Notes: generated by a model from the sequence alone, not told the origin. Positions 41,148-49,285 are shown, numbered from the stretch's first letter. The stretch is 64,000 nucleotides of DNA from WHSM01 sp036375165 (GCA_036375165.1 DASUSI010000083.1:1-64000); one strand, 5' to 3'. Translations and numbers: made by a program.

Positions 41148-42630
41148 GCGGCCGGGCGAGTTCCCGTACACCCGGGGGATCTCCGTCGAACCCCGGCCCT
41201 GGATCATGGGCCAGTACGCGGGTTTCGGTTCCGCTCGGGAGTCGAACCGGCGGTACCGGCAGCTTCTCGACGCCGGGGTGACCGGGTTCTCGGTGGCGCT
41301 GGACCTGCCGACCCAGCTGGGACTGGACTCCGACCATCCGAAAGCGGCCGGCGAGGTGGGCCGGGTCGGGGTGGCCATCGACTCCATCGAGGACGTCGAG
41401 GTCCTGATGGACGGGATTCCCCTCGACCGGATCAGCCAGGTGCGTACCACCGCGAATTCGATCGGCTACCTGTGGGTGGCGTTGTTCACCGCCCTGGCCG
41501 AGCGGCGCGGCAACCATCCCGACGACTTCGGCCTTTTCATCCAGAACGATGTGCTCAAGGAGTTCATCGCCCGGGGTACCCAGATCTTCCCGCCCGGCCC
41601 GTCGTTGAAGCTGGCCGTCGACACCATCGAGCACTGTGTACGGCACACCCCGCGCTGGGTGCCGTTGGCGATGAGCGGCTACCACATCCGGGAGTCGGGT
41701 TCGAACGCCGCGCAGGAGGTCGGCTACACGTTCGGCAACGCGATCGCGTACCTGGACGAGTGCGTCCGCCGGGGCCTGTCCGTTGACGACGTCGCGCCGA
41801 CCCTGTTCACGTTCCTGTCGGTGACCACGGACCTGCTGGACGAGGTGGCGAAGCTGCGGGCCGCCCGCCGGGTCTGGGCGCACCTGGTCCGGGACCGCTA
41901 TCAGACCCGGGAGCCGCGGTCACACCAGTTGCGGATCTTCGCGTTCACCGCCGGCTCGACGCTCACCGCGCAGCAGCCGCTGAACAACGTGGTTCGCACC
42001 ACGATCGAGGCGCTCGCCGCCGCGCTGGGCGGGGTGCAGACGCTGCACGTGTCCGGGTATGACGAGGCCCTCGGGGTGCCGACGGAGCAGGCGGCGACGC
42101 TGGCGTTGCGTACCCAGCAGATCGTGGCGTACGAGACCGGGCTGACGTCAGTGGCGGACCCGCTGGGCGGGGCACCGGAGATCGAGGCCCGTACCGATGC
42201 CGTCGAGCGGGCGATCCGGGACGTGATGGCCGACATCGAGCGGCGTGGCGGGGCGCTGGAATGCATCGGGTCCGGTTACCTGCAGCGGGAACTGGCCGAC
42301 GCGGCACACCGGCACGCCCGGCAGGTGGAGTCCGGGGAGCGGGTGGTGGTCGGGGTGAACCGCCACCCCGCGCCGAGTGAACCGCTGGAGGTGTTCAGTG
42401 TCGCCCCTGGTGTCGAGCGGGGGCAGGCGGCGACACTGGCGGCGTTGCGGTCCCGGCGTGACCCGGCCGCGGTTGGCAAGGCGTTGCACGCGGTCGAGGA
42501 GGCCGCCCGGGGCGGCGACAACGTGGTGCCGGCGTGCGTCGAGGCGGTGAAGGCGTACGCCACGCTGGGCGAGGTGGTCGACCGGCTGCGTACCGTGTAC
42601 GGCTCGTGGCAGCCTGCGGCGGTGTTCTGA
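41140..42630 (+). CDS. Methylmalonyl-CoA mutase-family catalytic subunit without B12 domain
   Basis: A 496-residue TIM-barrel protein of the adenosylcobalamin acyl-CoA mutase family. It shows PWIMGQYAGFGSARESN, SVALDLPTQLGLDSDHP, IQNDVLKEFIARGTQIFPP, SGYHIRESGSNAAQE and DEALGVPTEQAATLALRTQQ. Aligned by eye to methylmalonyl-CoA mutase, the Tyr of QYAGF and the Arg after KEFIA (Tyr89 and Arg207 there) are kept, while the Arg normally two residues before the Tyr is Gly. The C-terminal B12-binding domain is absent, and no small subunit gene is adjacent. ATG 41140 has GGGAGG 7 nt upstream. Likely an isomerase of a branched or carboxylated acyl-CoA. Confidence 0.87.
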   Translation: MGERPGEFPYTRGISVEPRPWIMGQYAGFGSARESNRRYRQLLDAGVTGFSVALDLPTQLGLDSDHPKAAGEVGRVGVAIDSIEDVEVLMDGIPLDRISQVRTTANSIGYLWVALFTALAERRGNHPDDFGLFIQNDVLKEFIARGTQIFPPGPSLKLAVDTIEHCVRHTPRWVPLAMSGYHIRESGSNAAQEVGYTFGNAIAYLDECVRRGLSVDDVAPTLFTFLSVTTDLLDEVAKLRAARRVWAHLVRDRYQTREPRSHQLRIFAFTAGSTLTAQQPLNNVVRTTIEALAAALGGVQTLHVSGYDEALGVPTEQAATLALRTQQIVAYETGLTSVADPLGGAPEIEARTDAVERAIRDVMADIERRGGALECIGSGYLQRELADAAHRHARQVESGERVVVGVNRHPAPSEPLEVFSVAPGVERGQAATLAALRSRRDPAAVGKALHAVEEAARGGDNVVPACVEAVKAYATLGEVVDRLRTVYGSWQPAAVF

Positions 42631-42708
42631 TCCGGGCGGTGGACCGGCGAGCCGACGCCCCGAACGACGCTAGGCTCTCTAGCCTGGAGAAGCCGGGAGG
42701 GAAGCGCC

Positions 42709-43410
42709 GTGAAGCTGTCGATCTTGATGCCGGTCTACAACGAGCAGGACCGGGTCGCGACCGCGGTCAAGCAGGCGCTCGCCGTGGACTACCAGTGCGC
42801 CATCGAACTGGTGATCGTGGATGACGGCAGCCGGGACGGCTCGGCTGAGATCCTGGCCCGGATCGACGATCCAAGGGTCCAACTGGTGACCCATCCCGGA
42901 AACCGGGGCAAGGGTGCCGCGATCCGCACCGCCGCCGAACACGCCAACGGCGACTACATGATCATCCTGGACGCCGACCTGGAGTACGACCCGGAGAACA
43001 TTCCCACCCTGCTCGCCCCGGTCCTGGAGGGCCGTTCCGAGGTGGTGTACGGGGTCCGTGGCTTCGGCGGCCACACGGCGTACTCCTTCTGGTACGTGAT
43101 GGGCAACAAGGCGGTGACCACCGCTGCCAACGTGCTGTTCAACTGCTACATCGGCGACCTGGAGACCTGCTTCAAGCTGCTGCCGCTGGCGCTGTACCGG
43201 TCCCTGGACATCCGCTCCGCAGGCTTCGGGATGGAAGCCGAGGTGACCGCGAAACTGCTGGCCCGTGGGGTGCGGCCGTTCGAGGTGCCGATCAGTTACC
43301 GGGCCCGTACCCGGGAAGAGGGTAAGAAGATCACCTGGCGGGACGGCGTCGAGGCGTTGTGGATCCTGACCAGGGAACGGGTTCGGGGCAGGCGGACCGC
43401 CGGTCGCTAG
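42709..43410 (+). CDS. Glycosyltransferase family 2 (polyprenyl-phosphate glycosyltransferase-like)
   Basis: A 233-residue GT-A enzyme. It has SILMPVYNEQDRVATAV at the start, VDDGSRDGSAEIL near 43-55, the DxD region ILDADLEYDPENIP near 86-99 and a C-terminal EVPISYRARTREEGKKITW motif. This pattern fits dolichol-phosphate mannosyl/glucosyltransferase homologues that charge polyprenyl phosphate. No membrane helices are attached. The GTG start has GGGAGGG about 7 nt upstream. It may supply a polyprenyl-linked sugar for envelope glycans. Confidence 0.88.
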   Translation: MKLSILMPVYNEQDRVATAVKQALAVDYQCAIELVIVDDGSRDGSAEILARIDDPRVQLVTHPGNRGKGAAIRTAAEHANGDYMIILDADLEYDPENIPTLLAPVLEGRSEVVYGVRGFGGHTAYSFWYVMGNKAVTTAANVLFNCYIGDLETCFKLLPLALYRSLDIRSAGFGMEAEVTAKLLARGVRPFEVPISYRARTREEGKKITWRDGVEALWILTRERVRGRRTAGR

Positions 43411-43415
43411 CATTC

Positions 43416-43437
43416 GAGTTGAAGCTCACTTCAATTC
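43416..43437 (+). promoter_or_regulatory. SoxR/MerR-type operator
   Basis: GAGTTGAAG and CTTCAATTC form a 9-bp inverted repeat with one mismatch around CTCA. It lies 18 bp before the soxR start, in the spacing expected of an autoregulated MerR-type promoter. Confidence 0.55.
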
Positions 43438-43454
43438 GCGCCGCGGAGGGCCTC

Positions 43455-43946
43455 GTGCTGCTGCCGGAGTACATCACGATCGGGGAGTTGGCGTCGCGTA
43501 CCGGGGTGGCGTCGTCGGCGTTGCGGTACTACGAGCGGATGGGTCTGATCCGTTCCGACCGTACCGGGGGCAACCAGCGGCGCTACCCGCGCAGCGTGAT
43601 CCGCCGGGTGTCGTTCATCCGGATCGCCCAGCGGGTCGGCCTGTCGTTGGAGGAGATCCGGGACGCGTTGGCCACGCTGCCGGAGGGCCGGACCCCCACC
43701 AAGGCCGACTGGACCAGGCTGTCCAAGGCATGGCGGCGGCGACTCGACGACCAGATCACGCTGCTGCAGCGGTTGCGACACAACCTCGACGGCTGTATCG
43801 GCTGCGGCTGCCTGTCGCTGAGCACCTGCCATCTTTATAACCCGGGTGATCTCCTTGCGGAACAGGGGTCCGGCCCTCGGGTGCTGTTGCGCGGACTCGC
43901 TACCGAGGAAGCGGTTACTTCGACGGCTCCGGCAACTCGCACGTGA
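43455..43946 (+). CDS. soxR: Redox-sensitive MerR-family regulator SoxR
   Basis: A 163-residue regulator. The N-terminal MerR helix-turn-helix has TIGELASRTGVASSALRYYERMGLI. A long dimerisation helix leads to the [2Fe-2S] cluster motif CIGCGCLSLSTCHLYNPGD, with four Cys in the C-x2-C-x-C-x5-C pattern that defines SoxR. It should sense redox-active compounds or superoxide by cluster oxidation. GTG 43455 has GGAGGG 4 nt upstream. The 3' end overlaps a convergent small membrane-protein gene by 32 bp. Confidence 0.92.
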   Translation: MLLPEYITIGELASRTGVASSALRYYERMGLIRSDRTGGNQRRYPRSVIRRVSFIRIAQRVGLSLEEIRDALATLPEGRTPTKADWTRLSKAWRRRLDDQITLLQRLRHNLDGCIGCGCLSLSTCHLYNPGDLLAEQGSGPRVLLRGLATEEAVTSTAPATRT

Positions 43947-44121
43947 CCTTGGGGTTCACTCCGAAGTAGTTCAGTGGGCCCGCGACGATGGTGATCACGG
44001 TATTACCGAACGTGGCGCAGTTGTTGTCCGCGTTGCTGTAGTAGCCGCGCTGGCCGGCTGCCACCGCGCCGATGACGAGCCAAATGACGAGGAGCACCGC
44101 TCCTACCGAACCGGTATGCAC
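43915..44121 (-). CDS. 68-residue small membrane protein
   Basis: This small protein has one N-terminal membrane helix (VGAVLLVIWLVIGAVAAGQ) followed by a polar segment with two Cys (NNCATFGNTV and PKVTCELPEPSK). It is a type seen widely in actinobacteria with no known function; I recognise the pattern only. GTG 44121 has AGGAGG 6 nt upstream. Its last 32 bp lie antisense to the end of soxR. Confidence 0.72.
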   Translation of the reverse strand: MHTGSVGAVLLVIWLVIGAVAAGQRGYYSNADNNCATFGNTVITIVAGPLNYFGVNPKVTCELPEPSK

Positions 44122-44206
44122 CGCTGCCTCCTGCGTTGCACAAGCGAGTGTTGCGGGACCTGTACCCATTTCACAGGCGTCTATAACCACTCTCCAGTAT
44201 GGAGAG

Positions 44207-45187
44207 TCACTCGGCAATGGTGAGCACGATCTTTCCAATGTGGTCACTGGACTCGACGATCCGGTGCGCTTCGGCGGCTTCCGTGACGGGGAGTGTCCGA
44301 TCCACGACGGGCCGGATTTCACCACGCTCGATCAGTGGCCACACGTCGTCGCGCACCGCCCGTACGATCGCCGTTTTCTGCTCCGGCGGACGCGACCGCA
44401 GCGTGGTACCGGTGACCGTGGCCCGCTTGGCCATCAACGCGGCGAGGTCCAGGTCCGCTTTCCGGCCACCCTGTAGCCCGATCACCACGATCTGGCCGCC
44501 CGGGGCCAGCACGTCAAGGTTCCGGGCCAGGTACGCCGACCCGATGATGTCGAGCACCACGTCGGCACCGTGTCCGTCGGTCGCCCGCTTCACCTCCGTC
44601 ACGAAATCCTCGGCGGTGTAGTCGACCAGCACGTCGGCGCCCAGTTGACGCAGTGCGTCGTGCTTGCCAGCGCGGGCGGTGCCGCACACCGTCGCGCCGA
44701 GGGCGTGGCCGAGCTGGATCGCGAACGTGCCGACCCCACTGCCGGCCCCGTGCACCAGCAGCACCTCGCCTTCACCCAGGCCCGCGATGTCGACAACATT
44801 GGACCAGACCGTGCACGCCACCTCCGGAAGCGCCGCCGCGTTCACCAGCGACACCCCGGACGGAACGGGCAGCAGGTGCCCGGCCGGTACCGCGACCCGC
44901 TGTGCGTAACCACCTCCGGACAGCAGCGCGCACACCTCGTCACCGACCCGCCACCTGGCGACCCCGTCGCCGAGCGCGGCGATCCGGCCGGAGCACTCCA
45001 GCCCGGGGTACGGGGGAGCGCCCGGAGGTGGCGGGTAGAAGCCCTGCCGTTGCAGCAGGTCGGCCCGGTTCACGGCGGACGCCACCACGTCGAGTAGCAC
45101 CTCGCCCGGTCCGGGTACCGGGTCGGGTACCGCTTCCCAGGTCAGGACGTCAGGCTCGCCGTAGGACGGAATCGTGATCGCGTACAC
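44207..45187 (-). CDS. NAD(P)H quinone oxidoreductase, PIG3 family
   Basis: A 326-residue medium-chain dehydrogenase/reductase without structural zinc. It starts MYAITIPSYGEPDVLTWEAVP and has ASAVNRADLLQRQGFYPPP, the family signature of PIG3-like quinone oxidoreductases. The NADPH site is HGAGSGVGTFAIQLGHALGA near 146-165. It reduces quinones or similar electrophiles. GTG 45187 has TAGGGT 6 nt upstream and no Shine-Dalgarno. Proximity to soxR suggests a redox-stress context, although no SoxR box was seen at its promoter. Confidence 0.9.
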   Translation of the reverse strand: MYAITIPSYGEPDVLTWEAVPDPVPGPGEVLLDVVASAVNRADLLQRQGFYPPPPGAPPYPGLECSGRIAALGDGVARWRVGDEVCALLSGGGYAQRVAVPAGHLLPVPSGVSLVNAAALPEVACTVWSNVVDIAGLGEGEVLLVHGAGSGVGTFAIQLGHALGATVCGTARAGKHDALRQLGADVLVDYTAEDFVTEVKRATDGHGADVVLDIIGSAYLARNLDVLAPGGQIVVIGLQGGRKADLDLAALMAKRATVTGTTLRSRPPEQKTAIVRAVRDDVWPLIERGEIRPVVDRTLPVTEAAEAHRIVESSDHIGKIVLTIAE

Positions 45188-45193
45188 GCGTAA

Positions 45194-45199
45194 ACCCTA
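45194..45199 (-). promoter_or_regulatory. -10 hexamer of leaderless quinone oxidoreductase gene
   Basis: TAGGGT on the minus strand lies 6 nt before GTG 45187. Confidence 0.45.
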
Positions 45200-45200
45200 A

Positions 45201-45239
45201 CGTCGGGGCTTCCGGCACGAGCTGCCGGCAGCCCCGACG
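45201..45239. terminator. Hairpin terminator after the LVIVD-repeat gene
   Basis: Arms 45201-45217 and 45223-45239 pair over 17 bp with one mismatch around CGAGC (CGTCGGGGCT with AGCCCCGACG at the base). It lies 16 bp past the LVIVD gene stop and just before the next promoter on the same strand, so it should insulate the two units. Confidence 0.65.
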
Positions 45240-45255
45240 GCCAGGATTCGGAAGC

Positions 45256-46644
45256 TCAGGAGATCAAGTTCATCTGGGTCTGCGGGTTGAGGCGGTCGAA
45301 CCGCAGCGCCCCGGCCCGTGCCGGGTCCGACAACAGCAGGATGTCGACGCCGCGACCGCTGTCGTTGGTGTAGATGAACCCGTTGTACCAGTACGACGAC
45401 CAGGTGTTCGCGCCGTGCGGGTCAAAGTGCCCGATCTCCCGGGAGTTCCCCGGATCGGTGAAGTCGATCACCGACGTACCACCGGAGTAGGCCGCGGACA
45501 CCGCGATGTACCGGCCGGCGAACGGCAGCACGTTGAAGTTGTGCATCGTGCAGTTGGCGGTGTCGCCCTGCGGGCGGGGGATCTTGAAGTGCCCGAGCCG
45601 GGGCTCCTCCGAACTGGCGTCCATGTTGTCCAGTGACTCCAGGTCGTAGAACCAGATCGCGCCCAGGGTGTCCGGATCCGTGGCGCGGCAACGCGGCGAT
45701 GTGCCGCCACCCGCCTCGTCCCCGAACAGCACCACCTTGCCGTCGTGAGTGAACGACGCGCTGTGCCAGAAGTCGAAGTTGCTGTTGTGTACCCGGGCGA
45801 TGGTCCGGGGGTGCTCCGGGTCGCTGATGTCCCAGATCTGTCCTTCGGACAGGCACGCGGCAGCCGCCCGCTTGATCTCCATGAACACTGAGATGTCGTG
45901 GCAGCCCCGGTAGCCCGGGATGTTCCGGAGGTCCCGCAACTCAACGCCGTGCTCGGAGAGCACCCGCGCCGTGGTCGGGTCGGCCAGCGGTACCTCCACG
46001 ATCGAGATCTTGGAGTGGCCCTGCGAACCGTCCGGGTTCAGCCGCGCGCAACTGTTGCCGTACGGCGACGTCCCGAAAGCCGACGCCGGGTACGACGACA
46101 CGTACAGCAGCACCCGGTCGCCGTCCGGGACCAGGGTGTGGGTGTGCGAGCCGCAGTCGGTCGCCACGGCACCCGCGTACACCGGATTCGCCGGGTTCCG
46201 TACGTCGAAGATCCGGATCCCTTCGAAGCCCGGAGCCCCGCCCGTGGTCGCGGTGCCGTCACACTCGGGTTTGGTTCGGGGCGAATCCACGGACAGGAAC
46301 AGCCATCCCTGGTACACCGAGACGTCGTGCTGCGCCCCCGGACATGCCACGTCGGCGAGCACCCTCGGGTTCTCGGGGTCCGAGATGTCGATGGTGCGGA
46401 AGCCGACGTAGTTCCCGGCGAACGCGGTGCGTCCCCAGAACGCGAGATCGGAGTTGCGGTAGCTGGAGATCGGGTACGTCTTGGACGCCGAAGCCAGCAG
46501 GTGCGTGTTCTGGCTCTGGCTCTCCGGGCTGGGGATGAACCAGCCCGGGTGGTCTTCGTCCGGGTCGTGAGCGACCGCGGACGTCGCGGGCAACAGCATT
46601 GCGGCAACCGCAGCGGCCACGGTGAGGAGCCTGCCTCGTCGCAT
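45256..46644 (-). CDS. Secreted LVIVD-repeat protein
   Basis: A 462-residue exported protein. The signal peptide RRGRLLTVAAAVAAMLLPATSAVA ends near residue 25 in Ala-x-Ala before HDPDEDHPGW. The body is a beta-propeller-like LVIVD repeat protein with repeats at DISDPENPRVLADV, DVRNPANPVYAGAV, DISDPEHPRTIARV and DFTDPGNSREIGHF. There are eight or more Cys, fitting an extracellular place. No enzyme activity is known for the family. ATG 46644 has AAGGAGG 5 nt upstream, which settles the start. Confidence 0.85.
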   Translation of the reverse strand: MRRGRLLTVAAAVAAMLLPATSAVAHDPDEDHPGWFIPSPESQSQNTHLLASASKTYPISSYRNSDLAFWGRTAFAGNYVGFRTIDISDPENPRVLADVACPGAQHDVSVYQGWLFLSVDSPRTKPECDGTATTGGAPGFEGIRIFDVRNPANPVYAGAVATDCGSHTHTLVPDGDRVLLYVSSYPASAFGTSPYGNSCARLNPDGSQGHSKISIVEVPLADPTTARVLSEHGVELRDLRNIPGYRGCHDISVFMEIKRAAAACLSEGQIWDISDPEHPRTIARVHNSNFDFWHSASFTHDGKVVLFGDEAGGGTSPRCRATDPDTLGAIWFYDLESLDNMDASSEEPRLGHFKIPRPQGDTANCTMHNFNVLPFAGRYIAVSAAYSGGTSVIDFTDPGNSREIGHFDPHGANTWSSYWYNGFIYTNDSGRGVDILLLSDPARAGALRFDRLNPQTQMNLIS

Positions 46645-46783
46645 ACGCGCCTCCTTCGATGTTCCCCCGACCGGCGCTGTCCACCACACTGCCCAAGCCG
46701 CGGCGGGTAATGGAAGAGATTTACTTCATCGGGTGTCCCGGTAGGACAGCACCAAGTGGACACCACGCCCTAAATGGGTCCGT

Positions 46784-47437
46784 TCAGTCTGGCGACACCC
46801 GCAACATCTGGTCGCGTACCCGGTCCTGGTGGTGCCGCATGGTGAGGGCTGCCCGGTCGGCGTCGCCGGCCACCACCGCCTCGGTCACCGCGTCGTGGTC
46901 GTCCACCGACGCCAGGCTGTGCCCGGGTTCGTCGGGCACCTGGCTGCGGAACAGGATCACCTGCTGTTGCACCAGCCGAGCCTGCTCCGCGATCCGCGGA
47001 CTACGGGCGGTCCGCAGCAGTGCGGAGTGGAAGGCGAGGTCCAGCCGATACGGGAACGGCCCGCCCCGCTCGAAGTGCTCCCGGGATTCGGCGCACACGG
47101 TACGCAGCCGGTCGACGTCCTCCGCTGTGCGCCGTCGCGCCGCGTACCGGGCCGCCTCGCACTCCAGCGCGGCACGTAACTCGAACAGCACCCGGATGTC
47201 CTCGGCGGTTGCCGTGGGCACCTGTGCCCCCCGGTTCGGTCGCAGTACCAGCAGGCCTTCGCTGGCCAGGTGGCGGATCGCCTCACGCAGCGGCCCCCGG
47301 CTGATGCCGAGCCGGCTCGCCACCGCCACCTCGTTCACCCTGCCGCCCGGCGGGATCTCCCCGGTCAGCACCAGTTCACGCAGCGCATCGACGGCCTGGG
47401 TGGCCAGGCTGAGCCGCTGCGGTGTGGGAATTCCCAT
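46784..47437 (-). CDS. GntR/FadR-family transcriptional regulator
   Basis: A 217-residue regulator. The winged helix-turn-helix covers residues about 8-75 (LVLTGEIPPGGRVNEVAVAS then GISRGPLREAIRHLASEGLL). The C-terminal FCD domain (about 85-205) shows the helical pattern FELRAALECEAARYAA and the metal-site histidines near DLAFHSALL and MRHHQDRV. It is divergent from the asparaginase gene and probably represses it, with an operator-like palindrome between them. GAGGGG precedes ATG 47437. Confidence 0.88.
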   Translation of the reverse strand: MGIPTPQRLSLATQAVDALRELVLTGEIPPGGRVNEVAVASRLGISRGPLREAIRHLASEGLLVLRPNRGAQVPTATAEDIRVLFELRAALECEAARYAARRRTAEDVDRLRTVCAESREHFERGGPFPYRLDLAFHSALLRTARSPRIAEQARLVQQQVILFRSQVPDEPGHSLASVDDHDAVTEAVVAGDADRAALTMRHHQDRVRDQMLRVSPD

Positions 47438-47474
47438 GGTCCCCTCGTCCTCCGACCGCCTGATCGAGGCGGTA

Positions 47475-47489
47475 TGTTGACTGTCAACA
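47475..47489. promoter_or_regulatory. Palindromic operator between GntR regulator and asparaginase
   Basis: TGTTGA-CTG-TCAACA is a perfect 6-bp inverted repeat with a 3-bp centre, in the middle of the 122-bp divergent region. TTGACT on the plus strand and TTGACA on the minus strand overlap it and could be -35 boxes. Confidence 0.5.
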
Positions 47490-47559
47490 GTAGGCGATTC
47501 GCTTTCCGGTTTTCCCCACCCAGACCCGCGGGCACGGCTGATATATGGAGGCTGCGACG

Positions 47560-48522
47560 GTGCGGCACGAGCTGCTGGCAGAGGTATGGCGCAGCGGATT
47601 CCTGGAATCCGTACACCACGGCTCGGTGATCGCCCTGCACGATGACCATGTGGAACTCCGGATCGGGGAGCCGGAGGTCCCGATCTTCCCCCGCTCCTGC
47701 AACAAGCCGTTGCAGGCGCTCGCCATGCTCCGCCACGGACTCGATCTCGAGGATGAGCTGCTTGCCCTGGCCTGCGCCAGCCACAGCGGTGAGGGCTTCC
47801 ACATCGCCGGGGTACGCCGGATCCTCGCCTCAGCCCGGCTGCACGTGGGGATGCTGCAATGCACTCCGGGTTTGCCGCTCGGGGACGCCGCCTTGCGGGC
47901 CTGTCTGGCCGCCGGGGGCACCGCGACCCCGCTGTACATGAACTGTTCCGGCAAGCACGCCGCGATGCTGGCCACCTGTGTGGCCAACGGCTGGCCCACC
48001 GACAGCTATCGAGAGCCTGACCACCCCCTTCAGGAGGCGATCGAAGACACCGTCGCGGACCTGGCCGGCGAACCGGTCGCCGCGGTCGGAATCGATGGCT
48101 GCGGCGCTCCCGTCCTCGGGATCTCACTGGTCGGGTTGGCGCGGGCGTTCGCCCGGCTCGCCGCCGCGGCGCCAGGGACCCTGGAGCGGAAGGTCGCCGA
48201 CGCGATGGTTACCTACCCGGAGTACGTCGGCGGCGCTGGACGCGACGTCACCACGCTGATGCGTGCGGTCCCCGGGCTGGTTGCCAAGGACGGCGCGGAA
48301 GCCGTGTTCGCGGTCGGCCTGCCTGACGGGCACGGGGTGGCTGTGAAGATCGCGGACGGCAACTCCCGGGCCCGTCCGGTTGTGATGGCAGCCGCGTTGC
48401 GCCGGATCGGGGTCGAGATTCCTTCCGAGCTGATGACCGCGCCGGTACTGGGTCACGGTGAACCTGTCGGCTCGATCCGCCCCGCCGCCGTACTCGCCGC
48501 TCCGCAGCCCGTGCTCGGCTGA
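47560..48522 (+). CDS. Asparaginase (L-asparaginase II type)
   Basis: A 320-residue enzyme of the asparaginase II family (the thermolabile Rhizobium etli type), which hydrolyses asparagine to aspartate and ammonia. It shows EVWRSGFLESVHHGSVI, IFPRSCNKPLQALAM, CASHSGEGFH, MNCSGKHAAMLA, and later GIDGCGAPVLGISL with TYPEYVGGAGRDVT. These include the Ser-Lys and Cys residues of the active site. GTG 47560 has GGAGG 8 nt upstream, which I preferred to ATG 47545. The divergent GntR gene is its likely regulator. Confidence 0.9.
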   Translation: MRHELLAEVWRSGFLESVHHGSVIALHDDHVELRIGEPEVPIFPRSCNKPLQALAMLRHGLDLEDELLALACASHSGEGFHIAGVRRILASARLHVGMLQCTPGLPLGDAALRACLAAGGTATPLYMNCSGKHAAMLATCVANGWPTDSYREPDHPLQEAIEDTVADLAGEPVAAVGIDGCGAPVLGISLVGLARAFARLAAAAPGTLERKVADAMVTYPEYVGGAGRDVTTLMRAVPGLVAKDGAEAVFAVGLPDGHGVAVKIADGNSRARPVVMAAALRRIGVEIPSELMTAPVLGHGEPVGSIRPAAVLAAPQPVLG

Positions 48523-48553
48523 CCCATCCCCGTCCCCCGGTCCTCCCGTCCTG

Positions 48554-48582
48554 CCCGCCCCACCCACCCACCCACCCCACCC
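48554..48582 (-). other. G-quadruplex-forming tract
   Basis: On the minus strand at least five runs of three or more G are separated by single T or C (pattern GGGT-GGGGT-GGGT-GGGT-GGGT-GGGG). The plus strand from 48524 to 48590 is almost pure pyrimidine. It follows the asparaginase stop by 31 bp. Confidence 0.65.
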
Positions 48583-48591
48583 TTCCTTTCG

Positions 48592-48613
48592 AACGAGTTA
48601 TCGATAACTCGTT
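48592..48613. promoter_or_regulatory. Perfect 22-bp palindrome
   Basis: Each half is AACGAGTTATC; the two halves meet at ATCGAT with no spacer. It is AT-richer than its surroundings, lies between asparaginase and alkB, and looks like the operator of a dimeric repressor with a central CG, as LacI-type sites have. No regulator gene adjoins it. Confidence 0.6.
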
Positions 48614-48677
48614 GCTTCCGGGCCGGGTTTAGCAACCAGAAGTCCACAAAACGCGACTGGTTCGGCCCGAGTCTCCG

Positions 48678-48683
48678 TACCGT
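48678..48683 (+). promoter_or_regulatory. -10 hexamer of leaderless alkB-like gene
   Basis: TACCGT ends 7 nt before ATG 48691. Confidence 0.4.
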
Positions 48684-48690
48684 CGGGCTC

Positions 48691-49266
48691 ATGGGCCGGA
48701 TGCGCGGCACCGTGGAGCGGCCGGAGGGACTGCGGTACCTGCCGGAGTTCCTGGACCCGGCAGAGGAGCGCGACCTTCGCCAGCGTTTGACTGATCTCAA
48801 GTACGGCGAGGTGCGGATGCACGGCCAGGTGGCCCGGCGGGTGGTCCGGCACTTCGGGGTCGACTATGAGTACGGCTCGGCCGGCGTGACGGTCGGCGAG
48901 GCCGTGCCCGAATGGTTGAACCCGGTACGGGAACGCTGCGCCGGCCTGCTCGACCTGCCGGTCGTGGTGCTGGCGGAGGTACTGGTCACCCGCTACCCGC
49001 CGGGAGCGGGCATCGGGTGGCACCGGGATGCGCCCGCGTTCGGCGATGTGGTCGGGGTTTCGCTGGGGTCCGGGTGTGTGATCCGGTTCCAGCGCGGCAC
49101 CGGGGAGGACAGGCGGGTGTACGAGCAGCCGCTGGAACCCCGCTCGGCGTATCTGCTGTCCGGGCGCAGCCGCACCGTATGGCAGCACAGCATCCCAGCG
49201 GTGGCCGCCGAACGGTACTCGGTCACGTTCCGTACCCTCCGTTGGAAGGTCCGGGATCGGAGCTGA
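48691..49266 (+). CDS. AlkB-family 2-oxoglutarate/Fe(II) dioxygenase
   Basis: A 191-residue AlkB-like enzyme. The iron ligands are His and Asp in GWHRDAP (about residues 110-116) and His in VWQHSIPA near 168; the 2-oxoglutarate Arg is in ERYSVTFRTL. The nucleotide-recognition lid is the N-terminal half. Family members demethylate alkylated DNA or RNA bases; this short single-domain form is common in actinobacteria. The 168-bp gap before it holds the G-rich tract and the palindrome. Confidence 0.85.
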   Translation: MGRMRGTVERPEGLRYLPEFLDPAEERDLRQRLTDLKYGEVRMHGQVARRVVRHFGVDYEYGSAGVTVGEAVPEWLNPVRERCAGLLDLPVVVLAEVLVTRYPPGAGIGWHRDAPAFGDVVGVSLGSGCVIRFQRGTGEDRRVYEQPLEPRSAYLLSGRSRTVWQHSIPAVAAERYSVTFRTLRWKVRDRS

Positions 49267-49285
49267 GCGGGCCGGTTCGCGGTGG

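Noticed and set aside
46732..46764. GGTGTCC/GGACACC hairpin after the GntR/FadR gene as terminator
   Set aside because: Only 7 bp with a 19-nt loop and no T tract; too weak to list as a feature.
48592..48613. The 22-bp palindrome as a terminator
   Set aside because: It has no loop and no T tract and is AT-rich; a two-fold symmetric protein site fits better.
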